64,000 nt of DNA, taken from contig MNCI01009539.1 of NCBI GenBank assembly GCA_015680685.1, positions 110,448-174,447 of the forward strand, given 5' to 3'. The notes under the pieces were generated by a model. That model saw only the letters and a list, made by a program, of their open reading frames with translations, was not told where the DNA came from and made no database searches. Below are positions 1-11,409 of this stretch, piece by piece. This DNA is from Gnetum montanum. Taxonomy: Eukaryota > Streptophyta > Gnetopsida > Gnetales > Gnetaceae. Within the stretch, counting starts at the first letter, position 1. Every line of letters starts with the position of its first letter. The position numbers were made by a program, and so were the translations under genes.

Positions 1-802
1 ACTCGTTGGCAGTCGCGTCCCAAATGGTCGCCAACAGCCAAAACTTCTTCTTCTTCTTCTATCAAACACATCTAAAGTAAGCATGTTGGTATAACATAAA
101 GGAGGAGGGTAACTAATGAGACAACTAAACATACTTACCAACTATGGGCTACACTTTGCGAACCTTGATTGATAACTTTCTACCTCTTTCTTCACTAGTG
201 CATAAAGGCTCTTCCATGGGACGATACTTCTTGCATTGTAATATGGATTTCACCGCATCTACAATGAAACATGCTCATCTTAGTACATTTCTTGTGTTAG
301 TGGGAGGTGCCTCTCCAACATTGTCTAGTGCACAAAAGGGACATCCCACCCAATCCTTCATCATTATTGAAAGAGACTCCCCAATAGCTTCTAGAGGGTT
401 TTGGGACTAACTGGTGTGGAATACTTGGCAGATTCATGGTTTGGATATTTGGGTGTGATCTTGTAGCACCCATATTTCATTCTCCCACACCACCAAGAAT
501 TCCGCAAAATTTCATAAGCAAGCTATCAAGAAGATAAAGTGTACAATGAAATGTGCATCAAGCTTCTCACGAAGCCTAACCATTTAAGCCTACAAGCCTT
601 TAGAAAGGTACTTGGACCAATTATAGTGATTTCCTTCTTCCATGACATCCCTCATGATCCAAGCCTACTCTACTCTAAGGATTTTCCCTTGGGCGAGTAA
701 CTTGGAAAAGGCACAATCCTGGAAGATAGGGTGAACCTTTTGGGCTATCTCTAGCTTAACCTTATGCATATAAATCCCCTTTTAATTCTTGCTCATCCAT
801 AG
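1..802. other. Unassigned left edge
   Basis: I see no recognisable gene or element here. A short (TTC)n tract lies near 44-60. An 88-codon plus-strand reading frame at 144-410 has no family I recognise, and the minus strand continues in broken form the reading direction of the relic at 803-1914. This stretch may therefore be the 3' part of that decayed element. Confidence 0.4.
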
Positions 803-1914
803 TCATTCTTCTATATTCCCTTGATGGTTTACATCCTTGATAGTCTTATCCCATATAGGTAGACCGTCAAAGGGAACACCTAAAAGATCTACAAAGAGGC
901 TATCAGTAATATCAAACACCACCCGTACATTGTGAAACTGTGTGTGGAATTGTTTAGCCTTTTTAGAAAAATAATCAACTAGGGAGAGCATTTCCATAGT
1001 TGAGACACTTGGATTTACTACTAAAAATAAATCCATGATCCCAACCTCCTAAAAGTTATGAACAAGGGTGGCTAGGGCCCCATTTCATAGCCAACATTAT
1101 GTCTCATCCACCTCCCCATATTTAAATAAGAGGTTAGTTTCATCACATCCGGAGGTGATTATTGTAACCTCTTGGGATTCACTCACTACTATAATAATCA
1201 ACAACAAAATTAACAAAAGGAAAAAACAAAATCAATCACTTGAAAACATGAAAGAAAGTGCATAATCTAACACACTAGGTGTGAATGGCATGAGAAATGG
1301 TGGGATTTCCACTAGAACGTCTTCTACAGTAAGTGTTCGGGGAGATGCCCACTCACTATCCAGTCATCCAAGTTCCTCGCATTTCATGTAGAACTTAGCA
1401 TACTTGGTTGGATAGGTTCTGAAATTGGCCCCAAGCTATTCTATGAAACTGGCATACACGTTCCCAAAAGAAGAGAACTCTTGTAAGGCTGTTTGGGCCA
1501 ACAACAATGTCCCCTCATGATTTTGAAGATCATCCTTGTCAATTCCAAACTTGGTAGCATACAGAATATAATAAGCATTTCAACTACGCAAGAAAATGAT
1601 ATGACATGTCTAAAAAATCTTCATAGGACTCACCTGTTGGCATAATAGATGGTACCAGGTGGATTCTAGAAGAAGGTGACCATGTGATAGGCAACAAACA
1701 ATGTGTTGTATTTATGATAGCACTTAAATTTGGGCATGGCCCAAATCCAAGTCAAGCACATCAAATCTCTCGAGCACTGATTTGAGCCTTCTACCCCTTT
1801 ACCTTCAATTGACCCATTAGCCATAAACATCAAGATGCCTTGATTTTCCTTGGGCAAAAGTGTTTCAACAAGAACAACAGTTATCTCGGTTAACAAATGT
1901 GACCACAATATCAC
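803..1914 (-). pseudogene. Decayed unassigned ORF, possibly retroelement accessory
   Basis: Two open stretches on the minus strand, 1914-1666 (82 codons) and 1036-803 (77 codons), are joined by interrupted but protein-like sequence in shifting frames. The 1036-803 part begins MDLFLVVNPSVST and includes the phrase FVDLLGVPFDGLPI. That hydrophobic pattern recalls the globular module seen in many ORFs annotated as putative plant transposon protein, but the match is by eye only. No zinc finger, protease, RT or integrase motif is visible. The surroundings are repeats, so an accessory ORF of an LTR element is more likely than a host gene. I cannot assign a function. Confidence 0.25.
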
Positions 1915-2255
1915 ACTGAAGTGGCAATATAGGAATTCTAAGAATTCCCATGCACCTTCCTAAAACCAGATCACTTGGTTCCTTACTCACATTTGAGGAG
2001 GGGGGACGTTGGCCATAGGGGCACTTAGATAGCACAAAGCCCCTACCATCTCAAGAACGATCAGGATGGGTTTCAACATGACCCTACCTGGCATAGCATA
2101 AAGCATTAGTACAGTATTCAAGTGACGCTTACTAAATAGTGTAGAGTAACCCCTAGTGTACAAACTTTCCTCAAGTATGAAATAGTATGTCCCTAGTACG
2201 GTGAGATAAACCCAAATTCTCTCCAAGTATCATTTCCATTTTCATAACTTGTCCC
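1915..2255. other. Unassigned spacer
   Basis: No coding signature, tRNA-like box pair or terminal repeat was recognised. It leads directly into the TAGCATAGC-rich tandem region. Confidence 0.4.
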
Positions 2256-2490
2256 ACATAGCGTAGCAACTGCATGCAGTGTAGCAAAGTGTTATGCATA
2301 GCATAGCATAGAAGGTAAACCCTGAACAACATAGTGGCAAAGTGTTACATGCAGCGTAGTGTAGTAGGTATGCCCTACACAACATAGCAGCTGCATTATG
2401 CACAACGTAGCATAGTAGGTACACTTTACATAGAGTAGCGACTGTGTTATGCATAGCATGGCTTGACGATTACACCTTGCATAGCGTACC
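2256..2490. repeat. About 50-bp tandem repeat rich in TAGCATAGC
   Basis: Taking the phrase ACATAG (or GCATAG) as anchor, copies begin at 2256, 2329, 2382, 2428 and 2479, so the last three spacings are 53, 46 and 51 bp. Units share a core like GTGTTATGCATAGCATAGC followed by GGTA and a C-rich stretch. Variants of the short words CATAGC and GTAGC keep recurring to about 3600, giving the region its odd look. Reading frames over it are by-products of the repetition and should not be taken as genes. It lies 5' of the Tat-like pol relic. Confidence 0.6.
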
Positions 2491-3640
2491 AGCATAACAA
2501 GTATGACATGTAACAAGAATAACAACATAGCAGGTACAACACTATAATAAGTGTAACAACATAGTAGGCCTACCAGCGTAGTAGCATAGCAATTATGGTA
2601 GCGTAGCAATGTAGCATGATGGACATCAAAAACATAACAAAACCCATTAGTCATGATGACAAAAATGACATAGCACAAGAAGAAACATACAACATTCCCA
2701 TTGCCCTAGCCTTGTCCCACTACATGAAATGTAGCAGAATAAAATACAAGAAAAACTCCCCTTGCATGTGCTATGTTGCACTGAACATGTGCTACGCTGG
2801 CTAAAAAATTTGCAAAATTTAATTCCCTCCATGGGTGATACACTATGCTCAACGTGCGCTACGCCACCCAAAACCACCCAAACACCCACAATGGTGCATC
2901 GTCCATTCCCAACAATGATGGTCGGGGCAATGCCGCATGCCAACCGTAGCATAGCAACTGCCATGGCAGCTGCGGCCAGAGTGGCAATAGCTATAGTGTA
3001 GCGGCTAAAGTTATAGCTAAGGTAATAATAATAGTCGCAGCATGGCAATAGTGATAACCATAGCAACCAAGATGCGGTGACCATAGTGATAATTCCACTC
3101 AATAAACTGCACCATGAAAGAAAAGGTAGCATAGTGACCTACTAGGTGGATGGGTCCTCTTGCCATTCCTCAACACATGCCCTAGGGAGACATCGTAGGG
3201 TGCGCTCCCCTTCTTATACATTGGCTAGACCCTGATGCCTATGTTCACTCCTACGTGCCATCCTCCTACTGACAAACTTAGGTGTATCAACTGCTACACT
3301 ATGATTGCTACGTTGTCTCTCAGCTCAACCACACTATGCTCTGGGTGTTAGCTCTAATAGTGAAAGTGACAAGATTACCATGGGTAATCCCCTATTTATA
3401 TCGTACACGGTTAAAATACCTATCACTTTCTAGGGTGTTCCATGTCCTAGGCATAACGTGGGATGTCCTGTGCCCCATGTGTGATACAAAATAGCCTTAC
3501 CTACTATGGCATAGCATGGGACACCCCTATCCTTTGTAGTGTAGCATGGGTCTACTACAGCGTAGCATGCAGCTACAGCATAGCACGTAGATGCACTATA
3601 ATTTTCACTTCATTTTTTTTCTTTACAATGTGGCTTAGTT
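2491..3640. other. CATAGC/GTAGC-rich non-coding leader
   Basis: The sequence is dense in degenerate CATAGC, GTAGC and their complements (for example around 2940-3060 and 3530-3590) without a clear unit length. Long frames on both strands reflect this bias. By position it is 5' untranslated or intronic DNA of the Tat-like element whose pol starts at 3947. The same words recur at about 10590-10660 in an LTR-like segment, which suggests a related LTR or leader. Confidence 0.4.
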
Positions 3641-3840
3641 ACGGTTTGCTACAACCTTAAAATGGCAAATATAACTTATAACATTGCATGGTTATAGTCT
3701 GCTACGACCTTAAACTGGCAATTTTTACATGTCCTCTACATTTTTAAATCAGTGATGGTCCACTAAGACCTTAAACTAGCAATCTCAATGTACCATTTTG
3801 CATGGTTGCAATCCGCTAAGACCTTAAACTAGCTACTTTT
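3641..3840 (+). repeat. Four-unit 53-61 bp tandem repeat before pol
   Basis: The phrase CTA(A/C)GACCTTAAACT(A/G)GC, or a close variant, recurs at 3649, 3702, 3763 and 3816. Spacings are 53, 61 and 53 bp. Each unit also carries a TTGCATGGTT-like word. The array ends about 110 bp before the pol start codon. Confidence 0.65.
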
Positions 3841-3909
3841 TTAACATTGCATAATTACTCTACATATATTTCATTGCATGTTGTTGTTTTAAGCAGGTGT
3901 CACTTGACT

Positions 3910-3949
3910 CTGTTTGTTTGCTTGTTATTACAGGTTGCTTGGAAAAATG
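3910..3949 (+). promoter_or_regulatory. Putative 3' splice site just upstream of pol ATG
   Basis: A T-rich tract (3911-3930) ends in TTATTACAG, with AG at 3932-3933. The first in-frame ATG of the pol relic is at 3947. The Ogre/Tat lineage is known to splice an intron upstream of RT, so this AG could be the acceptor and the repeats at 2256-3840 could be intronic. No donor was identified. Confidence 0.4.
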
Positions 3950-6520
3950 GCTATGTATGATGATCTCCATTTTCCATTAATTTTGATGGGTCCCCATGGA
4001 AAAATCATGAGGCACTTGAACATAGAGTTGGTAGACTTTGAATCATCTTCCTATGATATCAACTTAGTGTCCATAGAAACATCCCTGGACTAGCCTGAAC
4101 ATCTAGTCCAAACTCTAGATTTAGAGGTCGGTGATGTAACTAAGGACCCTCTTGTTAAAATCCCCATAACTATATCCAAAGGGGAGCCAAGAACATTAAA
4201 AGATAGCTAGTTACTAGAGTCATAGGTTAAACAAGGAATCTCTAAAGTTCTTAATGAAAATGTTGAAGTGTTTGCATGGTTGTACAAAGATATGCTAGGC
4301 TTAGACCCACACATCATACAACATAATATCATATTAGACCCATGTGTCAAGGCGGTCAAACAAAAATCTCACAAGATTAAACCAGAGATCACATTAGTTG
4401 TACATAGCAAAATCACTAAACTTTACCAGGCTGGGTTCATCCAGGTGGTGGATTATTTGGAATGGGTTTCAAACATCGTTGTCATTTCAAAGAAAAATAG
4501 GAGTATAGAAATCTATATAGACTTCCAGGATTTGAATAAGACAAAAATTAAGGATGATTTCCAATTGCCTAGCATTGACCAACTCATTGATACTACAGTC
4601 GGTCATGCCTTACTGTTCTTTATGGATGGATTTTTAGGCTACAACCAAATCCGCATAAACCTAGAAAATCAGCTAGCATCTACTTTCATAACCCCTTGGG
4701 GAACCTTCTACTACACAATGATGCCCTTCGGGATAAAAAATGTAGGAGCAATGTACCAACGAACCATGACTTACATCTTTAGTAATTACCTTTTAGTAAA
4801 TCTAAATGATTATGTGGATGATATAGTTGTTAAATCTGAAAAAGCTATTGACCATGCAAATGACCTAAACTTGGTCCTTCAATATTGTCACAGGCATGAA
4901 CTATGCCTCAACCCCAAAAAATGTATTTTCAAAGTAAAAACTAGACACATGTTAGGCTTTGTAGTGTCAAAAATAGGGATACATGTAGACCCTAATAAAG
5001 TTAAAGCTATCGTTAACTTAGCATCACCTAAAAACCTTAAGGAGTTGCATGGACTATAGGGAGGGGTACAATTCATAAGAAGATTCATTGCAAGATTAAC
5101 TGATAAGCTACACCAAATGCAACACTTGCTTAAAAAGGGTGTTAACTTTGAATGGACCAACCAATGTCAAGAATCTTTTGATAACTTAAAGAAAGAGCTT
5201 GGCCATCTTTCCACTATTTACCCTTCCTAGAGAGACAAGCCATTTTACATTTACCTTGGTACCTCAGACATGTCTATCACTACCTTGCTTTGCCAAAAGA
5301 GGAATGATAGCTCTGAAATCCCTGTCTATTACCTGAGTCATGCCCTGATAGCTTATGAAGACAAATACAATGAAGTAGAGAAAAATTGTCTTACTTTAGT
5401 ATTTTCACTTAAGAAATGGAGGCATTACTTGTTTTGTAGCCAAGTAAACATTATTTGCAAGAATAACATACATCGGGCTATTACAACCAACATATACGAA
5501 AGTAGTAGGATAGCCCAATGGAAGGCCATAACCATGGAATTTGACCTACAATATGTAGCACAACCATTTGTAAAAGGTCAAAAAATATCTATGCAACTTA
5601 TAGCCTCGCCTACCAATGACCAGGCAGTGATAGAACCTAAGTTCCTAGATGAACATGTTAATAGCATAAGCCTGGTACAAATAGACTTTGAACCCATTCT
5701 CCACTTTGATGGGGCTTCAAATACACAAAGTAGTAGTGCTACTGTTGTTCTCACATTCCCCTTTTGGGAGATCTAACCTTTTGCATATCACTTCACATTC
5801 CTTTGCACAAACAATGTGGTAGAATACAAGGGTTTCTTTAGGGGCATCGTAGCAACCTGGGAGTTGGGGATCCAAAGCTTAGCAATTTGAGGTGACTAAC
5901 AATTAGTTGTTAACCAAGTAATAGAGGTATACGCTTGCAAAGAATAGCATCTACATCCTTACTGTGATTTGGCCAAGCACTTGCTAAAGTAGTTCACAAC
6001 CTTAGACGTCCAACATGTGCCCACAGTGAAAACACTATAGCAGATGTGTTAGCCACGTTAGTACTAAGCATGCCATCACATATGTTTGCTACCTTGCCCC
6101 CTTCGATAGTGGAATAAACTGATCCCATCATTCACATGGTACACATTACATCTACAAGTGCAATGCATACTCAAGAATGGCATGATAACATTAAAGCATA
6201 CCTCCAACATGGTGAACCCCCACATAACCTGACACCTTCCCAAAGGGATGCACTATGAAAATGAGCCCAACAATATGTCCTCATAGGAGATAACACCCTA
6301 TGCAAACACTCTTATGATGGGATATTGCTAGCTTGTATTAGTGGGAATGAAGCATAAAAAATTATTCATCAAGTCCATGAGGGATTATGTGAGAGGCACA
6401 TAGCTCCTAGGGCTATATTAGAAAAAATTAGATGTCTAGGCTACTACTGGCCTTTCATGGAACCTGATTGCATTACCAAGGTCAGAACATGCGATGTATG
6501 TCAATGCCATGGGAACCTTA
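3947..6520 (+). pseudogene. Tat/Ogre-like gypsy pol relic (RT, RNase H, second RNase H, integrase start)
   Basis: Frame 2 from the ATG at 3947 reads through several stops (first about 4090). The longest open part is 4268-5059. RT is easy to see: the FMDGFLGYNQI block, MPFGIKN, and an intact YVDD catalytic box at 4811-4822. The connection and RNase H follow (about 5060-5640, with YYLSHAL and NEVEKNCLTLVFSLKKW). A second RNase H begins near 5700 with HFDGAS and continues with CTNNVVEYKG and QLVVNQVIEVYAC, the archaeal-type domain that marks the Tat clade. An integrase zinc finger (H-x3-H, CDVCQ) at about 6355-6510 stops abruptly where an Athila-type LTR begins at 6529. The catalytic integrase core is missing. 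Stops such as LHGL-stop-GG at about 5058 fall where the family has Gln. Confidence 0.85.
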
Positions 6521-6528
6521 TATAGGTA

Positions 6529-7416
6529 TGATGGGATGTGATATCGCATGGGCCATGATATCATGTATGCGATATTGCGTCCGCCACGATATCGCATCCC
6601 CATTGATATCGCGTACACCATATCGTAGTGCACCACCAAATCTATAAATAGGAGGTGGCTCTCCTTTGTTTCTAATTCTAGGCCTAGACCATAGTGAAAC
6701 TCTAGTAGTTTTACCTCTCCAAAGATAGAATAATTTCCATGTGCCTGTAGTAGGAGCTCCAAAGTGAACGGATCTTTATTCAAGAAAATATTGTACCTGA
6801 ACACAAGTTTGTGTACGGTAATAAAGACGAACTTCTTGGATAAACCTTGCAGTGCATAGACTAAGCTAAATAGGAATATTTATTTTTATTTATTTTTTAT
6901 CATTTAAATGATTTATTAGTTCNATTTATTTTTATTTATTTTTTATCATTTAAATGATTTATTAGTTCATTAAATCTCTCTCAACCCTTCTCTCCTAGTT
7001 GAGTGCATTCAGTACGATCGCTTCGAGCATGTGCATTACGCTTGGTGATCCTAGCAACGACTAGCGTTTGGTAACCAAGGTTGCATAGGTTCAGGGTGTG
7101 AATGGTAAGTGGGAACAGATACTGATGCTAGGTTAATTAAGGCTTAGTTATTTAAGTTAAATTTAGTTAATTAGTCTCTTCATCCTTCACCTTATTAGCA
7201 TAGGAGATAAAACAAAAAAGACATAAAAATCACATACCTCAGACTTACTTAACCATACAACTGTGAAAAATACAAGTAAGTCTAGGAAGATAGCGAATGA
7301 TTAACCTTAAGTGTTCCATAAGGTGTGTAGGTACTTAGTCTATGGAGTTCAACCAGATCGCACATGTAATGCTCATACTCATATGGTTGAGTGTAGGGGT
7401 ACCTCAGCACTCATCA
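6529..7416 (+). repeat. 5' LTR of Athila-like element 1
   Basis: It begins TGATGG and ends TCATCA, the imperfect inverted ends shared with the other LTRs of this class in the window. A TATA box (TCTATAAATA) is at 6641-6650, preceded by several ATATCGC words at 6540-6630. A primer site follows directly. Length is 888 bp, but 6878-6922 and 6924-6968 are identical around a single N, so the true length is probably about 842 bp. It interrupts the integrase of the Tat-like relic. Confidence 0.85.
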
Positions 7417-7417
7417 T

Positions 7418-7435
7418 TGGCACCGTTGCTTGGAA
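7418..7435 (+). other. Primer binding site, tRNA-Asp type
   Basis: TGGCACCGTTGCTTGGAA starts two bases after the LTR. It resembles the complement of the 3' end of plant tRNA-Asp (TGGCGCCGTTGCCGGGGA), the primer commonly used by Athila and related gypsy elements. The mismatches are mostly transitions. Confidence 0.75.
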
Positions 7436-10400
7436 CTAAGAGTTTGTGCGCTAAGTAGAACATAGGAAATTATACATATCGTTGGGAGCCTAAACAAACC
7501 CTTAGGGTTAATTAAACAAAAAATTATATAACGGTCAAATAGCACACCAAATAAGAAACAATGTCTTCTTCTTCGAACAAAAGTACTTCACCACCTAGGG
7601 ATCATACTAGAGACAGTCAGCGGCACCAAACATAGTGTTACCCCCGGATCAGGTAGTTCCTAACATGCTTCTTCGTGCTCTTGCACAGATAGGCATGAAA
7701 AATCTATACACTGAGTACGTTATAGGTGATTTTGACACAAGGGATTACCATCCCATAGTAGCACAACATCTAAGGGACTTGAGGCAGGAGATCCACCATA
7801 CATTATTTAAGGGAAATGGGGTCCCGCATGTCCTAAGTAAAATTGGAGATGGTGAACCACTTAGAACAGGTTCTCCATAAAATGATGTTCCCCCTCCTAA
7901 CGATAGTGAGGAGGTGGGGTATCAAAACCTATGCTCCATGATACACAACCCTGGTTCTGATCTCCATGAATGCCAATTGTTCACTAAGGGAACAAAAACA
8001 CATGACAAGGACAGGCATTTTGATCATCATCACGATCAAGGAAGGGAACACTGAAGAGAAGGTAGGAGTCATTGCCATGGCTATGGCTCTCCTTCTTCTT
8101 CTCCTTCATCACATCATTCACCCTCTCCTTCCACATCAGTGCACAGTCATCAAGAGCATAACAGTGAGGATAAGGGTAAGCGAAATGAGAGACCTCAATG
8201 AGAGAGTCGAGAGAGAGGACAAGGGCAGTCTAGAGAGTCTAGGCATGAAAGAAGGGAAAGTAGGGAACAACGTAGGCATCATAGAAACCATGAGAGAGAT
8301 GATCATGATGAACCCGTACATGCCACCCAAATTATGCTAGATATTATGGAGGCAGTGAGAATACCAAAATAGCATCAAAAAGATAGTCTGATCAAGAGAT
8401 TGGATATGAATAACATCCCATGATTTGAAAGGGGATACAACGCTGATCCAAAAAATCATTTATAGGTATTCCATGATTCCTATGCCTTGAAAAATATTGA
8501 AAATGAGTGGAAAAAACTAAAGTTGTTTCCTAGGACACTCATAAAGGAAGAAGATATTTGGTACTAGTCCTTAGAACCGAAAACCATTAGGAGGTGGAGT
8601 ACGATGTTAGAACTCTTCAACAATAAATATCAAATGTAGTCCAGAGTGTCTAACTTGCATAATCAGATCAATGGATGGAAGTAGGGTAATCACAAACCCT
8701 TGGATGATGCCATGGGCTGCTACTATGCATTGCTACATTGTTGCCTTGGCCATGGTTATGCAGAATGGGATTAACTCCGCCATCTCGTAGATGGGATAAG
8801 GTATGAAACTAGGAGAACCCTTCGGACTTATGCCAAAGGGAGATTATTAGAACTTAGATCCCACAAAGTTCATCGATTGTTGGAGTAAGTAGCTACAAAA
8901 AAGAGAAAGAGTGGAAGAATATAACCACGATCCTTCCCTCTGAAAGAAGAGAGTGAGATTTTACGATGAAGAGGATGAGTCACCACTCAAGGAGTTGGTG
9001 AATAGAAAAATTTTGTCGCTTCAAAAGCTAACAACAAAAGTGTCAGCTAAGGTAGATGAAGTATGAAGCTCCTTAAATAGTAAAATTGAAACTATCCTAA
9101 AGATTGTAGAAGAATCTAAGCAGGAATGAAATAGTGATAAGGAAAAGAAAAAGTGGAGAGATTCAGGCCATGCACATGACAAGGGTAAGGGGAAAATGAA
9201 TATCTCCAATGAGGTTGTGGATTTGGACATAGAAAATGATGGTGGATGTGAGATCTGCCAATATGATCATCCTAAGGGATGTTGTCCAATCATCTCACAT
9301 CTATAGGAGTCTGGGATGTATGCACTCAACCCGAGACTTAACAGACAGTAGACACCCGAAAGGTTACCTTATCCCCAAGGTAACCCAAGGCAGTTCCACC
9401 AACTGTTAACATACTATCCATGTGGAACTCTGCCACAACCTATCAAGCAATATCAATAGTGTCAACACCCATAGTCATGGGGGCTACCACTACCTTGACG
9501 ACAATACCCTTACCGGAAATCAAATCCTTATGGCTATTATGTGTAGTAGCTGATTTCTCCAAGTGACTCTATGGGTCATGCAACTCCACAGTTTCACTAC
9601 CATGTTCGGGAGTATTTTAGAAGGACTCCTTCTCCTCTAGGAGACGCTCAACATTCATAGCATCCTCCAAATCCATCTGCCTCTCTCACACCATTAGTTT
9701 CAATACCACCTGCTCCAACAGTGCAAGGGGAAGTCCCCACTCAACCACAGCAACGTAATGCTACGAGAGCTGTGAACCTTCAACTAGCTACTAGTTCTAA
9801 CAACCGCAAGAATAGAAGACCTTTCTTCAGAACCAAAAGCCAAGACAAGCTCTCACAACCACAAGCGGTTGATTTGATACACACTCCTCCAACAAATAAG
9901 GCTTTGGAGCTCCCTTCAAACCAATACCAGAGCTCAACACATATGATTATGTTAACACATATTGTAACTACCTGGATCAAGGTAGGCCACCTTTCCAGGA
10001 AACTATCCGACCCTAGAAGTCCCTTAATCTACCTCCAAATTGCCAGGAATGAACCTCATAAGGCTCTTCTTAACTCAGGTTCTGGAGTCAACTTAATATC
10101 ACGAGAAATGTATCAAGCCTGGAACCTGCCTCCACTCAAGAAGAGTAGCATTCAACTAGAGCTAGATGACCAATCTATCACCATTCCCAAGGGAATGGTG
10201 GAGGACATCATTACCACTGTGTGTGGTTGGTCATACCAAGATAATTTCCTAGTGATCCACGTAAACAATGATAAAGGAAACTTCCCAATTATAATGGAAA
10301 GGGCATGGCTAAGTATAATAGATGCATGCCTAGGAATCTATGATCTTTCCTTGGAAATATCTAAGGTAAACATTTATGGAAAGATCAAGAAGAAGAAAGT

Positions 10401-10551
10401 TCCGTACATCACATATAGTGACTCATCAGGTGACCCTACTCACAAGAGGAGGGAAGACATAGTCCTGGAGCATAGGCTCCAGTTTGCATTTTTCACTAGA
10501 ATGTTTTGTAAACACATTGTAGTCCCTTGGATTCTGGCACATGCAATTTGA
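7436..10551 (+). pseudogene. Athila-like gag-protease relic, element 1
   Basis: A likely gag start is ATG 7561 (MSSSSNKSTSPP). Compared with the minus-strand homologue at 60262, a segment around 7625 is missing and the frame shifts. Recognisable gag pieces are NIVLPPDQVVPN at about 7633, MLDIMEAV at about 8333 and FPRTLIKEE at about 8530. A Cys-rich knuckle, CEICQYDHPKGCCP, lies at about 9250-9290. A 276-codon open frame (9721-10551) runs from a Pro/Gln-rich linker into a retropepsin: LLNSGSGVNLIS at about 10066-10101. The catalytic Asp is replaced by Asn (AAC at 10072-10074), so the protease would be inactive. Homology ends near 10550, where an LTR-like segment starts. The LTR and primer site upstream belong to the same element. 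Confidence 0.8.
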
Positions 10552-11400
10552 ATGGTATGGTCATGGCTCAGTAGGTTTCACTTCCAGCCTCATTCCACTC
10601 CGCATAGCATTGTAGCGTAATGCTACAACATAGCACTACATAGTAGCATAGCACATCCATGTCTGCACCCTATGGAACCTAAGACATTTGGCATCCAAAC
10701 CACATCTTTCTCTTGCTCTTGGCTCTATAAATACCCAAACGAACAATGTTCAAAAGGTTGGCTTTTTGATTTGGCTTTCTAGTGATTGACTTCTAGAGAT
10801 TAGCATTTTGGCAATTGGCTTTCTAGTGATTGGATTTTGTGAGAAGATTGGCAAGCAGAAGGTTGATGAATAGAAAATCCTTGTAGAAACACCTCTTGGA
10901 TCTCTCCTCAACCCAATGCAACAACCCAGCAAACATGGACTCATTAGTTTTTGTTAGCAAGCCATTGGCAGTAGTCTAGGAGCTGTGACCATACCATTCC
11001 ATTGTTAGCTATGCCTATCCAACACTACACATTGGCTGTATACCTTCTTTAGCTAAACAAACATCAAATCCCCCAATTTTGGGGCAGTGCATTTTCTCAC
11101 TTAAGCTCATTTTATTTCACTATAGCATACATTTTGCATCATTGTATATCAATTTATGTTTATTGCTCAATTACATATCTTGTTATGCTTTTACTATTCT
11201 ATGTGCTATGGTTTTCTTCTCTTAAATATCCATGGGTAACATTTTAAAATCATTATTCATGAAAGGTTATTGTACACTTTGTAAGTCCCTGTTCGATCGA
11301 CTAGACCATTCAAGGCAGCCCATTTCCATTTTCTCTAGCAAGACCCTCAGACGGATCTGAGGTTAGGTTGTACACCTAATAACCTCTTGGTGTTCCAACC
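10552..11400 (+). repeat. LTR-like segment of another family
   Basis: About 850 bp separates two copies of the same protease region. It contains a CTCTATAAATACCC TATA-like box at about 10724, CATAGC/GTAGC words at 10590-10660 as in the 2256-3600 region, and a repeated word, TTGGCTTTCTAGTGATTG, near 10773 and 10816. Possible TG and CA ends lie near 10553 and 11400. I found no target-site duplication and no primer site after it, so it could be a solo LTR or part of one. Confidence 0.4.
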
Positions 11401-11409
11401 ACCGACATT

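Noticed and set aside
2242-3132. Long minus-strand reading frames rich in Cys, Tyr and Met
   Set aside because: They follow the CATAGC/GTAGC repetition; peptide content is dictated by the short repeated words and shows no domain.
4888-5160. 90-codon minus-strand frame
   Set aside because: Antisense of the RT/connection domain of the Tat-like relic.
10552-11400. Complete solo LTR with target-site duplication
   Set aside because: Plausible TG and CA ends exist but no duplicated flank was found; kept only as an LTR-like segment.
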